A stretch of 64,000 bases of DNA. Origin: Acridotheres tristis. Its lineage: Eukaryota; Chordata; Aves; Passeriformes; Sturnidae. The position numbers and the translations under genes are program-made. Below, piece after piece: positions 48,943 to 62,817 of this stretch. The DNA lies in NCBI GenBank assembly GCA_037013685.1, contig CM072919.1, positions 46,822,616 through 46,886,615 on the forward strand, in the 5' to 3' direction. Positions within the stretch are counted from its first letter, which is position 1. Every line of letters begins with the position of its first letter. Below the pieces are notes generated by a model that worked only from the letters and a program-made list of their open reading frames with translations, was not told the origin of the DNA and made no database searches.

Positions 48943-49308
48943 TCACATTTCCTGACCCAGGCGTGGGTGGGTGGGTTGGCGTGAGCTGCGGGGAAGCGCT
49001 TCCCGAGCCGGCGCTCGGCCAAACCCCCTCCTGCTATTCAGACGTGCAGCACAACAAAGCCAAGAGGTCTGGGGAGAGCGTAGCAGCTCAAGAGAGAGGG
49101 GACGGAAGAGGAGAGCGGGAGAGGAGGAGTAGTAGGAGGAGAGAGGCAGAATGGCAGAGCTGAACGGAGCGCTCTGCCGACGGCTCCCGGAGCTCCGCTG
49201 CAGCGCTGGCCACCGGCGGCTCCCGCTTATTGCTGGGGCAGCAGCTCTCCTGAGCGAGCATTGTTCCAGGCAGGAGGGAAACTCACTCTGTGTCAATACA
49301 TAACGCAT
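48943..49308 (-). other. Upstream ORF (121 codons) 5' of ADAMTSL1 start
   Basis: An ATG at 49308 (G at -3, C at +4: moderate context) opens 121 codons ending ATG-TGA at 48948-48943, 122 nt upstream of the main ATG and in a different frame. It would be a uORF only if transcription starts upstream of 49308. The peptide is Ser/Arg/Pro/Ala-rich, as expected for a random frame in GC-rich DNA, and matches no family I recognise. The terminal ATG-TGA is also a minimal start-stop element that could act even with a shorter 5' UTR. Confidence 0.3.
49074..49150. promoter_or_regulatory. Purine/pyrimidine-biased tract in the promoter region
   Basis: About 75 nt are strongly purine-rich on the plus strand, with blocks such as GAGGAGTAGTAGGAGGAGAG, and so CT-rich on the gene's sense strand. 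Such GA/CT tracts are common near TATA-less vertebrate promoters and can bind GAGA/MAZ-like factors or adopt non-B DNA. The assignment rests on position and composition only. Confidence 0.4.
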
Positions 49309-51540
49309 GCCATAAAGAGCACCGATCGGAAAATGCTTACATCCTCCAGGGAGAATGCACAGTTTGCTAAAGCCTTGTATTCTTTTCAGAAAAGTGCTCG
49401 CTTTTACACCGTTTGCTCGGCAATAAAGGGGTCTGACTCCGCTTTAAAACTGTAAAGCAAAAATGTTTTTAACAGGACTGAGTGACAGTCTTTCTGTAAC
49501 TACATTTTTCTTCGTTGAGGAAATTTAAAACCTAACCTATTTTGAATTGGAAAGAGAGATCACTGGAGGAAGAATTCTGCACAGAAAGGCAAAGACTAAT
49601 GCACCTCAGGAGAGGTGGGAACTCTGCCTTTTAAGTATTAATTTGGCAGATAGGAGTTTCAAATAACTGCTCTCACTCGGTCCAGAGTTCATTTAGTTTG
49701 CCTGCCTATGCTCCTGCATCGCCTGAATTCTCCAGCATTTTTAAATTTTTAATTTGTATTTATTTTTTTTACTATCTGTTTAGTTTATTTTATTTTCTGA
49801 AGGAGAAATTGCAAACTGGATCCAAGAATTCTCCAAAAGCAGTAGGTATTCTCCCACATGGGACTGAGCTGGATGCTTTGCAGTTACAACATTTTGGTGC
49901 TGCAGGGCACATCACATCCACATGGGCATATAGAAAGCCCAGTAAAGTCATGATTCTGGTATGTCAGCAAGCTCAGACAATGGAGAAAAGTAAGGTACGT
50001 GTGTGTTAGGGATGGAGAAGAGTATGCTAGCCATGAGTCTTAAAAGTGACTGAAGTCAGAAGTTAGCAAAGGAAAAGGAAACTCTGCCAAGGGCCAGAAG
50101 TCTTTCTGACTGTGGACAGACAGGAAAAAGGAGCAAGGGTAGACTATAGACAACTTAAGAGAACTGCACATCAGTAGAAATTAAAACCAGCCTGGAAGAA
50201 AAGCTGGATGAACAGATGGAGAGTGATACCGGCTTTGTAAAATAAAAGGAACTGGGTGGAAAAATAAAAAAAGAGTCACAGATGTTGAGAAGTCAGATAG
50301 GAGGATAGAAGAGTCTGGCTTTGGAACATAAATATAAACACTGAAGACATCTGAAGGTCAAAATAGAAAATATATCAACTAGATGGTGATGGGCTTTAGG
50401 AAATGAGGCTGAAGAAGAAACTTAAATAAGAAAATAATTAGGAACAGTGGGAGAAACTCAGACTTCACTCCCCAGCAGTCATTTGGTTGGGTACCTTTGG
50501 ACTTGGCAGGCAAGGAAGCAGGGTCAGAAAGACTGAAAAGGCTCAGTAAGAAGGGGCTATAATGGAAAATGCACTAGCTGGACTGAACATAGCAGGGACG
50601 GGAAAAGGTCTGAAACAGGTTCTAAGATTCCTCTACTACATTTCAATGTATCTCTACAGCAACTTCAGTGACTTCTTCATGGAGGAAAGGAGATTGATGG
50701 ATCATTTTGCACCATCAGAAGCAAGAAAGCAACCACAGGATGACATCAATGGAGAAATTATGACTTCTCCTATTGCCCTCAAAAACTCAGGAAATTAAAC
50801 ATATAAATCTACTAAAAATCTAGCGTACCTTAAACAAATAACACCATTATCCCCCCAGAGTAAAGCTCTCATATCTTTTGCTTCACCAGCAGTGTCAACA
50901 CACACACTGAGAGCAGCACAAAAGGATTTTGTCCACACATCTTCTAGCTACTGTTGTATGTTTTCCACCATACTCTTTTCCTTTTCTACAAGACTAATGT
51001 CATTGGAAAGTACTTACAGTAGTTTCTGAAATTCCTGTAAATGAAATTCTCAAGACAATCTTTAAAATGTAAACAGCAAGATTTGTAATATTGAATAGAT
51101 GAATCATGACTGCTTTATTAAAAAAAAACAAAACAAAAAGACCACTATAATTATGATTACATGACTTACAATGGATGGAAAAACTCACAAAGATGTTTTC
51201 ATAACCATGTGCTTGGGGTTTTTTGTTGTGTAGTTTGTTTTTATTTTCTTTCTTTCTCTTAGTCTGACTTTAAACTGGAGATGTTGCACTAACATTATGC
51301 AAACCCATTTCTGAATGCCTCATTTTGGGTATTTCTTGTTCAAGTTTGGCTTTTTAAAAAGGAAGTATAGGATATACAGAAGGCTCAATAGATAACTGTA
51401 TCATCTAAGATGGAGTAATATTTTTGGAATTATATTTGTGTTCAATATATTCTGTCAGTGTTCTGATCATGGAACTCCATTGCAGCTGATGGGAATGTTG
51501 CATGAAGAATGATGGTGGGAGATAGGAGTTTATTATACAA

Positions 51541-51985
51541 TAAAATCGTAGAATCATTGAGTTGGATAAAACCTTTAAGATCACTAAGTCCAAATGTTAC
51601 ACTGTCAAGTTCACCAATAAATCATAGCACCCTAAGCACCACATCTACATATCTTTTAAATACCTCCTGGGACGGTGACTCAACCACTTCCCTGGAGAGC
51701 CTGACAACCACCTCAGTTCCCAATATCCAACCTGAGCATCTGCTGTTTGAGCTTGAGGTTGTTTCTTCTTCTCCTACCACTTGTTTCCTGAGAGAAGTGA
51801 CTGACCACCCACTCAAAGTTGCAGAGAGTGATGAGGTCTCCCCTCAGTGTCCTTTTCTCCAGGCTAAACAATCCCAGTTCCCTCAGCCACTCCTCACAGG
51901 ACTTGTGCTCCCGACTCTTCACCAACGCCCTTGCTCCTTTTTGGATGTGCTCCAGAACTTCAACTTCTTTCTTGTAGTAAGTTGA
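51541..51985 (-). mobile_element. CR1 LINE 3' fragment upstream of ADAMTSL1
   Basis: Antisense CR1 3' end: CGTAGAATCATTGAGTTGG, ACCTTTAAGATCACTAAGTC and GACGGTGACTCAACCACTTC, then the coding C-terminus on the minus strand (SREHKSCEEWLRELGLFSLE, KRTLRGDLITLCNFEW, LRLDIGN). The 3' UTR type differs from the copies at 8.4 and 35.3 kb, so it is a different CR1 subfamily. Confidence 0.93.
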
Positions 51986-54900
51986 ATGTCTTACAATAAT
52001 GCTACAAAATTATGTGGTCTGCAATGTTCAGACATGTTGAAAAGGTGACTTAGCTTTAAAGAGGTTTGTTTAATAAAGATATGTGTTTAATTGCTAGCAC
52101 AGCAGCACAATATTCATAATAGCATTGCAATATGTATGAAATTCACCCGGACTGATACTTTGTTGCACATTTAAAATTTAGACCAGAGTCTAAAATGCAG
52201 CTTGAATTTTGTTTTCACAGCGAACTCATGCAAACCGTGTAATTTTTTTATGAAACCACATAAATATTCTTAATAAAAACCACTATAAATAAAAACCCAC
52301 ATTCTTCCAGCAGTTTGGCTTTCAGTTTTCTGCACATAGTTGAACTTAGAAATCAAAGTGAAATTCAGGGAATGGAAACTCACATGAATCAAGTCCAAGG
52401 GAAAGGTCTACTCAAATTATTGCATATAGCTTTAATGAGCAGTCATGCACAATATCTGCCAATTTTACAGAGCAGTATTGCATCTACTTAAAGGCTCATT
52501 TGAATTATTCTTGACTGGGGAGAAAAAAAAAAGAAAAAGGAAAAAACCCCCATAGATATAAGTGTAGATTTACTGAAAAATTACTTCAAGGCATCAAGTG
52601 CCTGAAAGTGCCCCGAACATCTCCATATCCTGCTGTTTAGGTCCAGGACTTTATTATACTGCATATATGCATTTGTATGAAGTTAATTTATTTGTCTTGC
52701 TGAAATTTCATTCTATATAGGGAACGCTAGTTTGGGAGTATGGAGTGTGGTATTTCTTCTTTGGATGCATATATATAAAAAATAAAGCCTACACTACAAA
52801 GGAAAATATGCTCTAAACAAAATAACATTGCCTGAAGAGTGCAAAAACTCAGGCCCAGTTCATGTCCAGATTTTCTTTGTTGTATATCCCAAGTGAATAC
52901 AAGAATTCAGAGCAATCGAAGACTGTTATCTGCAGCAGAAGTAATAGCTGAAACTTTAATAGATCTAATAGCCAATGCAGATGGTGCCTGATGTGCCCAG
53001 CACCATTGTTTCTCCAGGAAGACAGAGGTTGTTTTTAGCAAAACCTTGATGCTACAGATGAAATGCTGAGACACTCAAAATCATTTGCAAAAACTGATAC
53101 TGGAGTTTGGTGAATCTAGGACTGCATTCAGCATCACTTTCAGAGTATACTTATGCAAGTATGTCACCTCCATACCCTGACCTTACAAATACATGCCCTT
53201 CACCAGCTCAAGGGAGAGTGCACATATACATGCTACTCTGTGTACTGAAAATTATTCCACTTTCTGAAGCGTTTAGTCACTCCAGTTTTCCTTCACCCCT
53301 GACAGGCATTAAATTAAATCCGTTTGCATCTCTTTGAGAGAAATAGAATTGGTTATCAACACTGTACTCTACCTATTACATATTATATGAAATGGAAGTA
53401 GAAGCCAAGGCGGGTGTCTGAAGCAGTATTTTAAGCTTCACATATTTAGCAACACTTAATTTGAAAAACACACGTGTGGGCAGAAGAAAACTGTTAACAT
53501 AAATAGTCTTTATAGCAGGAAAGAGTGAACTCAGCTTTGGAGCTGATCTCCCTGGAGAGAATATGTTACCGTCGTCACTCAGAAGACACCTGTCTCTTCC
53601 TGGTAGCTGGACCTCTTTTTTGCCATACAGTCTGTAGCAACCAGAATTTTAAATTTTTTTTCTACTTTTTCAGTTAGCAGTTGTTCTTAGATTTTTTTTT
53701 TTCCTTTTTGCTCTTGTAAGCCTGGATTGATTTCTGGGAACCTGGAAGCTTGTGCAAATATGGGAAGTGAGAAGAGGGAGGGAGGCAGTGCTTTATAAGG
53801 AGATATAGACAGGATTTTCATTTACGTGTGTGTGTCTCTGTGTGCCTTCCAAGGCTAAGAAAAAAACTAGAATGAAAGTTATAGGGACTATAATATTCTG
53901 CAGTATCTAGGTACAGGTCATTTAGATATACGTGATGTGAGAATATGAAAGCACCTTTGCCTAGACCTCTAACTGCAGATAAAACTCACAATATGATAGG
54001 AGGAACAATACAACTCTGAGTAGTAAGAAATTCCTTATTCACATCTAGCAGGGAAATAGATACATAGTTCAGCCTTCAGACTCACCAGGTCTTTGCCCCT
54101 TACAAGAAATGGGTTGCCATGAGCAGTGGACTGAAATGATGTCACTTTGGAACAGGTGTGCTGTGATCTCTCTGCGTTCGACACTCACATCTAATGTGAG
54201 GCAAGGTCTCAAGAAAGGGATGATATGTAACATTGCTAAATCCATTTTGTTTGGCTGAACAGAAATCAGACCAATGAGATGCTTCCACATGAAACATTTT
54301 GAGCTTTCAATATTGAAGCTGAACAATTGCTGCCTTCATGGGAATGATGGAAAAACTTGGAGTGAATTCCTATATGGAGACTGCTTCTTTCTTGAAATTT
54401 AACTGTACTTACTGAAGTAATGAGCTATAGAGAACTCTTCCCTTCCTTGCAAGTTTATTACCATTTACCTTACAAATGATGTTATCTGCTGTGTTTCAAT
54501 AATAGCCCTAGACCTTCAGCAGCAGTAAAATCTAAACCAAAATTTCATCAAAATACTTACACCATTATAGACTCCTGCAGGGTTTTTCACAACAATTTAA
54601 CATTGTGTTCACATTTTTTCATTGTAAGGGTGTGGCAGTTTAGTGGATGAGCCAAACATCTTGAACTGACATGCTTGAGAACCTAAATTACAACAACAAA
54701 ATAGGGAAATTCTACAACAGGAGATGCAAAATTGCTTCCTTCTCCTATTTTGACAGAGAATTCCAGGTGAGAAAGATAACCACTTATATATCATTCTTCC
54801 AACATAATTTCTCTCTCTCAGGCTTATTTCTTCACACAAGACATTTCCCTGTGTTGTTGTGCTGCTCTATGCTCCTTTTGAAGTCTCCTTTCAGAAGCTT

Positions 54901-57900
54901 TTTCAAGAAACCTTATTTATCTCCACTATTTCCATGTCTTTCTCCTCCCAGCCAGTGCTGTATCTCAGCTTGCTCTGAAACTTAACTTGCCCTGCTCTTT
55001 GAGCAGCCCATAAAACACAGAAAAAAATTAGTTTCTGTTTTACAAACAGGCCACTGTAAATACAGTAAGATTAAGTGAGATTAATTAATTTATCCATGAT
55101 TTTACATGAAGGCACTAACAGAGGACAGAATTGTACAACATTTCTGAAATTGCAAACTAGTAGCCTTAGCTATATGGACCCATATGCATCTTAAGTTTCA
55201 CGAGAAATCACATGAAAGTAAATCTCATTTAAATATGTATGGCAAAGTGACATTAATTGCAGAACATTTCCATTGACTTACAGAACATCCAGACCTTGCA
55301 ATGAACTTCAAGCAAGTAAGAGACCTGTTCTGTATCAATAACTCTTAAAAATCCATTAACAGTTTGATAGCCATTGTTTTTAAATCATAGGCCTGACTTC
55401 AGATGTCAAGTCAGTATGTGAGTTTTTTTTTTTGTGAAAGTTTCTAGGCACACTGTTTGCAAAAATTAACCAGAAAACAGATACTGACAGAAGATACAGA
55501 CCACATGTAATTGATGAGAAGCCTCATTATTCAAACTATCAAGCCTGTGATTTTAGAGAGATTGCACAGCAACACTTGGGGCAGATGATATTGCTTCTGA
55601 ATACTGAAGAAGCCGAGCTTATGTTTTTGTGTCTGGAAGTCAGTTGAGGATGTATGAGTTATAAGTTTCTTTACCAATAAAACCAAACCCAAATCAAACA
55701 AAAATAAATGTCATAGGGTTTTCAGCACCTTTGGATCTGTAATTTAGAAGGCTTTGTCTTGTCTCATTTTCTCTTCTATGGAAGTAAAACATAGGTAATT
55801 ATTTATATCGCTTTTTGTAATGCAAATGGGACTCAATTACATTTCCATTTCCTTCTTATCAAAACAGATTCTATAAGCAGGCCTAGACTATAATGAGTGG
55901 ACTTAAAACAAGTAATGTGAAACTGCCAAAATATAATGAAGGAAAGAATATGCAAGTTTTAAGAATCTTACAAAGAAATGAGACAAAAAATAAGACTAGG
56001 AAGTACATTTTGGATCAGGATTTGGAAAACCCCTAAGATGGAGGTGGGGTTTGTGTTTGGCCAGTTTGCAGTACTCAGCTCTATGTCTGGATTCAGTTTT
56101 CCAAAGTTTCCACAAGAGGAGGTGTGGAGGAAGGAGAGGAGTTGGTTTCAAAGTCTTTGGGTTTCGGCCCATCTCTTGTGCTAGCAGTTAATGGAAATGC
56201 CAGGACAGCACAAAGCATACTCTGAAATGTTGAGCCAGCAAGATATTTGAGTATTGGAGAAATCTTTCTTTCTTAGCAAGAGGGTTTTGAATATCAAAAC
56301 AATAGTGAAGATGCCCCATGGATGAAACACCCACTCAGTCACAATGTGTTTTTCTGAGCAAAAGGCACAGACTGCTTACCCTCAAGTTGGCCAAGTTCAT
56401 AAAGATTAGCAATGCAGACAAACAGCAAGGATTATGGCACAAAGACACTTAATGACATATTTGAAAACTGTAATTGTTCTTATGACAATTGTAGAGATGG
56501 AGAAGATATGACGGTCAGGGTTGAGGAAAGAAAACCTTCAGGTTAGGGCACAAAACACATTTTAAAATATAGAAAGATAAGGAATATGTTATAAATCATG
56601 AGAGTAAATGATAGGATTTTGAAACAGCAGAGTATTCAAATGGCTGCAACGTATACATAGGAGTGGAAAAAGGTATTCAGTGAAATATTTGAAACATATG
56701 GTTTTTGTTTATGTTTCTTGCAAATATTTGAGAAAAGAGAACAACTCCTACCTGTATACAGTTATGACCATGAATGCACTATTATGTTGTAACAAAAATG
56801 CATTTTTAAGCAACCAGTAAAATACTGGAAGAGATTATAATGTTAATAACTAGGAGGCTATCATGTTCCATCTTAAATTTCTCAGCATTGCAGCTCACTA
56901 TGCAAAGAGCAGCCGTTTCTACTTGATGGATTAAACAGTTGCAAAATGGTAGAAATACAGGAATCAGTGAAACAAGACAGATAGTATTTTCCCTTCAAGC
57001 AAGGCAGAAAATATTCTCACTATCAGAGAAACAGGTGAAAAAATGTAATTACTTTTATTTCTTGGGTTTACAACTGGTAGGATCTGGTGACCTTCTAGTT
57101 TGAATTCATGGCAGTTGCCCACTCAAAATTCAAATCTATATGTGGATTGAATAATCACAGAAAAACTTTTAAAACATATTTAAAGAATGATTGTGACTGG
57201 TAGATTTATCTGACTGAGCCAGGCATGCGAGTAGATGATAGAACCTTAAGGTGCTTAATACTTCTCTTATTCAAGGAAGAAATCAGGAATAATGTAAAGG
57301 AACTCAGTAGGGTCTTTTGCAAACCAAAACAGGTAAAAATTGAAGTAAAATCCTAATTTTTATGATATTTAGTCTGCATTATAATTTATTTTATCATGTA
57401 ATGTGTGCTCATAGAATCTGAGTTTCAAAAGTAAAAGCCTTTCATGTAGTAGTTGAAAATAAAGATGATCAGGGCACTAAGTATGCAAATACCAGGAACT
57501 GAAGAAAATCATCTAGAGTAAGAGAATGAAACCTTCCCTCTGAGAAAGATGTGATTTTCCAGTCAAATCAATTGCTGAAGTAGACACAAATTTCTGAGCA
57601 ATGGAGGGAGTATTTGCAAATAAACATCACCAGTTTTAGTCATGAAAAAGTAACCCCTTCAGTCATACAAGAACTTCCTATCTGTCAGCTTTTGTCAAAC
57701 TGATCAATATATATTATCAAGATGTATTAAAGGACACGCTGAGAGGACAGCAGATAATGCTGCATGGATGAGCAAACAACTTTTCTGGCTGGGGTTACTC
57801 AAAGTCAGAAGTCAAATGCTCTAGTTCTGTAGTACTTTGATTTATATTAACTTTTCCAGCATATCAGGGAGCAATTGATCTCTAACTGAATTTCAGACTA

Positions 57901-59599
57901 GGTTATTTAGAACCATCATTCATTTACACAGTCAGCGTGTCAAAGCCTGCTGTGCCACCATTTTTACATGGGAAAACCAGATAAGACTGAGTTCTGAATC
58001 CTGTAATTCAGAGCTTTAACCACAAAGGCCATTTACCAGATGAATTCTCGTGAAGATCTTCTCTTTTCAGGTATCTTATTGCATTATGTATGTTTTAATC
58101 AAGAAAATTATGAGAAATGTACGACAATGAAAGAACTTCCTTTATCTATACAAGAGAAGCTTAAAGTCAGACAATCGTTGTATGTCACAAATTCTCTGAC
58201 ATCTTTTTACAGTGTCTTTTCAGCTACCTCACTTGACAGTCTATGACAGACTGGCCTTTATTTTTGCAACATCTTCTTTCTTGCCCGAAATCATAGCTGT
58301 AACAAAGATATCTTCATATATATATTTTAAAAAAACCTCTCAGAGTAATCATTATACTTTGTCTGTAATCAGATGCCATTTGTTTTACTTAAGCACTTTA
58401 TCCACTGAAATGGGTATTGTATTTCATGCATACTTATTTTCAAAAGCTAGTCTTTTGTGATACATAATCTCTCCTATACTTAACTTATAAAGACTTTCAT
58501 GGGGCTATCTTAATGCAGTTTTGGGTTAACCTTCTTTCTGTTATTCGAATCCTAATTTATAAAATTTTCTTTTATGTATCTTTGGCATTAACAGTTGTTC
58601 TGACCACTTAGGTTTGTAATTCTATTTGTAATTTCTGTTCAGCATCATTGAAGATAATATGAAATATTTTTGTGCTGTACTGTGTCTTTGTGAAGTGAAA
58701 GTATAAGAGGGCTACTGATGGGAAGTCTTTGCTCTGAAAAAAAAAGCTTTGATATAATAAGAACTGTATTTAAACCATGAAAGGCTATGGAGGAGATTAC
58801 CTAAGCAATCCTGATTGCTTACTGTGATTTTAGATCATTATTTATATGTTAAGATTTACATTTCTCTGCTACATATTACTTCTTCCTTCTCCTCACTTCC
58901 CTCCTGGATTTGACCAAGTATATTGTCTTGTTCTTCTGCCAGAATCCAGAGTAAAAGATAAAGCAAAACCAGGGTGTTTGTATTCTAGGTCTACATTGTA
59001 TCTTTGTGAACAGAGGCAGCAGTTTGGCTTTTTTTTTTTTTTTGCAATGTTTTAAGATTTATGAGCACAGATCTTCACTACATGGAGAGAGAAAATGGCA
59101 TTCACTGCATTCTAGAATACTGTCAGCTTTCCAATAACTTCCTATCAAGTCATCAACAATTCAAAAACTAATGTAGGTAGGGTGGAAGAAGCTAGAGATT
59201 AAATAAGAGCTTTCATACTGGCAGAGCTATAAAATTTATGCTTATTACAGTTTATTATAATATAGATTTCTTTATCTAAAGGCTCAGCTTTCTAAAATCT
59301 ATATGTAGGTGGAAATATACGTGCTATTTAAAAACCTCTTACCTGGTAGGCAGAAGAAAACTGCTCAGAAATGCTGTGCAACAGCAGTGGGTAAGGTTAG
59401 AGATTTATAGTTTTGTAGCATCACATAGCAGGAGAGGCTGTAATGCAGACACACACATTTAGAGAGCTAGGGAATTACAGCTTGGAATTCTTTTCAGGCC
59501 TGGATTTCTCCTGTCTCTCAGCTCCATTCCCAGGCTGACAAGCTGACTACAGCTTCAGCTAAGGGAGGCAGTCTCCCAGAGTGATAACTTGGTGAAAAA

Positions 59600-59835
59600 C
59601 AGAATGGAATTCATAATAAAGATTAACACCTGGGGTCTTTCCCGTGGGACATCCGGACATGCTGTCCCAGGGATGTTTTTCCCAATTGTCCAATGAACTA
59701 CTGTCCTGTCCTAGCTGCACGTAACACACTTTAAATATGGGATGTCTGTACAATAAAGTTGGCCTTTTTTCCCCAAAAGAGGTCCGTGTGTGTTGCTGTC
59801 TTTTCCCCCTCTCTGCAGCGCAGTAACCACACTGA
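59600..59835 (+). mobile_element. Possible LTR fragment (endogenous retrovirus)
   Basis: It has LTR-like architecture: TTTAAATATGGG (TATA-like, about 59730), then GTACAATAAAGTTGGCC (polyadenylation signal, about 59750), then AGAGGTCCGTGTGTGTTGCT and a T/C-rich end, resembling a U3-R-U5 arrangement. The boundaries and target-site duplication are not evident and the family is not assigned. If real, it lies about 10.5 kb upstream of the ADAMTSL1 promoter, in the opposite direction. Confidence 0.4.
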
Positions 59836-62788
59836 AACACCAGGAGTTTTAGATACACTTCCTTCAGTGCCATCTGTAGTCATTAGGCTTTACATTTCTA
59901 AGGCCTTTCTGTCCAGTAAGGCCCTGTTTCCACTGACTGACAGACAGCCTTTGCTTGGAATCTTTAAAATGCAGGTAGGGAAGCGAGCTGTATGCCATTA
60001 ATCCTGCTGTCCCAGTACTGCTCACAGTAGAGCAGCCCTTCCTGAGACAGCCACCTCAGTGACAAAGTTGCCACACACCGATGAGGTTGCCTGGTGAGTA
60101 TCCTGCATGCACCAGGATCACTGTGCCGGGTGTCTAACTAACTACAAAATTAGCCAGTTTCTTTGGTGTGGCAATAAACAGAGGTTTTGCCATTTATAAG
60201 CATTTACAACACTGGCTCAGTGGTAAATAAAGAAAATTCTTCTAACCATATGCCCACATGTCATGAGCATTGTGTTTGAATAAATGCTGCTCAGGGCTAC
60301 TTTAATTAAACAAACTTGATTACCTATTATTTGATGTCCAAGAAGGTAAAACCTACTATTCCATCCTCTATAGTGATTGGATGTGGTGGGATAAAATAAA
60401 ACTAGTTAATGTTATGTGCATGTAAGATGAAGATATATTTTTGAGCCCTCTTCCCCCATATTGTTAAGGGGCACATAGAGGTTCCTTTAGGAAATCCAAG
60501 GATAGCATTTTAGCATTTTATAAAACATTAGGTACATTACTGGTTTGAATTTTCTCAGCCTAGGCTTTTTATACCCCTCTTCTGAATTATGAATGTAGCA
60601 GTAGCTCCACCACTTAAATTGTGAGAGACAGAGCTGACTTCAGGCTCCCTTATGCATTTTAATGTTGTAAAAAGAGTTAAAAAGGAGCTCTTTACCACAT
60701 AATGAAAAATAGCAGTTCACTCTGGCCTGACAAACAGCCTAGTGATTCCAGTAAGAATGGAGTGTTGTTAAGAGCAGAGTCAAACTCTACAGCTGAGTTT
60801 CAGTACTGGAGGAAAAAGACATCCTTTTCTAGCTATATTTTTCTTCCGCTCATTGTATGTTTTCTTTTATTCTTCTGGGGAACACTAAGTATGAATGTTT
60901 TACTATGGCATCACCATGTAACATGTGGACTGTACTGCTACTGTTCCACAAATCACTAGGCAAGCAGAGAGCTTGCCATTTCTCCAATTTATATACTACT
61001 GCACTCCAGGTCAAAAAATCTTACATGTTATTTAAGGCTATTGGCAATTTAAGTGAAGATTCATAGGGGAGAAGTAATTATGAGTTTAAGTAAACAGTAT
61101 ATAGTTGGATTCCTAATAATATTTTGTACAAAGTTTTTTATACTTTTATTTCCTATCTCTTAATAATTTCTTTCTGTTTCCATTACAAGGAGCATTTTTC
61201 AAGCAGTGGTTTTAAATGAATCTGTGGTTCAGGAACATGGGTGGTTGATTGCATTTCAGAAAATCCTTTTTTGATTCTAAGTAAGAACAAGACATAAGGC
61301 TATGCCAATGATAATCAACTAAAAACAGCAATTTGGGTAATTTTGACCTCTTCTTGAGCTCACTGGTCTCATGAAGACAACACAGGAGGTAGAGCAGTAC
61401 AGAGAGGAAGGATTCAGTTGAATGTAGCTGGCAAACAGAGAAAAATACATCTTGGAATAAATAGTGCCAGATTTTCCAGCACTAGACACGCAGTTTCTGG
61501 CTTCTGCATCACAAGATTTTTGAAGTGCCTTGTGTAATTAAAATATTCTCATGGGTTTTTTTCTGAAAACGCATGAATACATGCTCCTTCAATGTGTGTA
61601 TGTGTCAACACTGGCTGTGATTTATCCTGCTCCTTCCTGTATCATGACTGGAGCAACTAATAGAGTCTCAGAGAACATAGCAAGACATATTTCCCAATAA
61701 GGTCCTAAGTCATATTCCCTGCCAAGGTCCTAAGCCAAAGATATAACGCACATAAGTAGTCAATAACATGTGTTTTTTCTGACCCAGAAAATATATATTG
61801 CAAATATATATTCATTGGAGCACTTTTGCAAAAAGTGGATTTGTCAAGGGGTGGTGGCCTGTGTTTGCACAGTTTGCTTTTCACATTAACCTGATCTGTC
61901 TGCCTAAAAGCCTGTATACAAGACAACTGATGTCTTCTGAAAACCCACAGAACAGCATTGGAATCAGACTTTATATACTTTCTATACTCCTGCTAAGCAT
62001 TTCCACTTATAAGCTTATTTGAGAAGAATGTCTCATCTTTGAAATACAGCCCCAGAGAAAATGAAAAAGTAGCTGCCTTCATAAACAGGATCATCTGGGC
62101 ATTTGCATGACAACAGACTTACAACCACAACAACCAGTAATCTGCAAACCAAATCATCAGTATTTTTAGTGCCATCAAGCCTGCATATTAAACTTTGTGG
62201 GCCGAACAGTTTAAACCCAGACTGAATATTTAATCTATGCCAGTAAGAAACCACATTCCTCATTGACAATGAGGGGCCCAGAGAATGGGGCAGAGTTGTG
62301 GCAAGAAGTCATTATGGTGATTGCTTTCATCATTTTTACAGTATCTGTTATTTTGTTATGTAGAAATTGCTGTTGAAACTAACTCCATTAAATGTTGCTG
62401 CATGCTCTCTCTCATACACATTGCTCACACTTTCAGGCACGATCATTGTTTTTCAAGGAGTAGTTTATTTGTATAAATTTTGAATGATAATGTCACTGCA
62501 GTTTGTCTTCTACTTACTCATTCCCAAAATGGTCTCAAGACAGGCCACTAGAAGTCAGTCAGGGATTAATCCTGCACCTCTGCATGCAGGCATATAAATT
62601 CAGGTATGTGAAGTGTTTGTCAGAGGAAAGTGCAAGAATTTGAAGATGGTGATAGACTGATTTAGTACTCAGATTAGCAGCTGACTGCTGTGGAGATGCC
62701 AGTAGTCCAGCAGCCCCCTTTAGGCTATGCCTAAAAGTTCTGACAGGGCCTAGCAGCAGTATCAGAAACAACTTGGAGTAAATATAAG

Positions 62789-62817
62789 GGAAAAAAACTA
62801 ACAGAAAAAAACTAACA
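62789..62817. repeat. Short tandem duplication (14-bp unit, two copies)
   Basis: AAAAAAACTAACAG occurs twice back to back. Minor local slippage product. Confidence 0.7.

Larger units (their letters stand above)
48821..49310 (-). promoter_or_regulatory. ADAMTSL1: Putative ADAMTSL1 promoter / 5' UTR in a CpG-rich block
   Basis: From about 48.76 to 49.26 kb base composition jumps from AT-rich to clearly GC-rich with frequent CpG, the only such block in the window. It coincides with exon 1, as expected for a CpG-island promoter. No convincing TATA box precedes a defined start; CTTTATGG on the minus strand near 49308-49317 is a weak candidate. A G-rich plus-strand run at about 48961-48980 (repeated GTGGG) could bind Sp/KLF factors. 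The transcription start cannot be placed from sequence alone, so the UTR/promoter boundary is unresolved. Confidence 0.7.

Noticed and set aside
48821..48946. N-terminal extension of ADAMTSL1 exon 1 reading frame
   Set aside because: The frame is open to 48946 but begins with GTG and has no upstream ATG. The extension would also bury the signal peptide, and the ATG at 48820 has strong context and matches the family start.
48564..49163. 199-codon plus-strand open frame
   Set aside because: It overlaps ADAMTSL1 exon 1 and the CpG-rich block in antisense. It has no recognisable domain and is explained by stop-poor GC-rich DNA.
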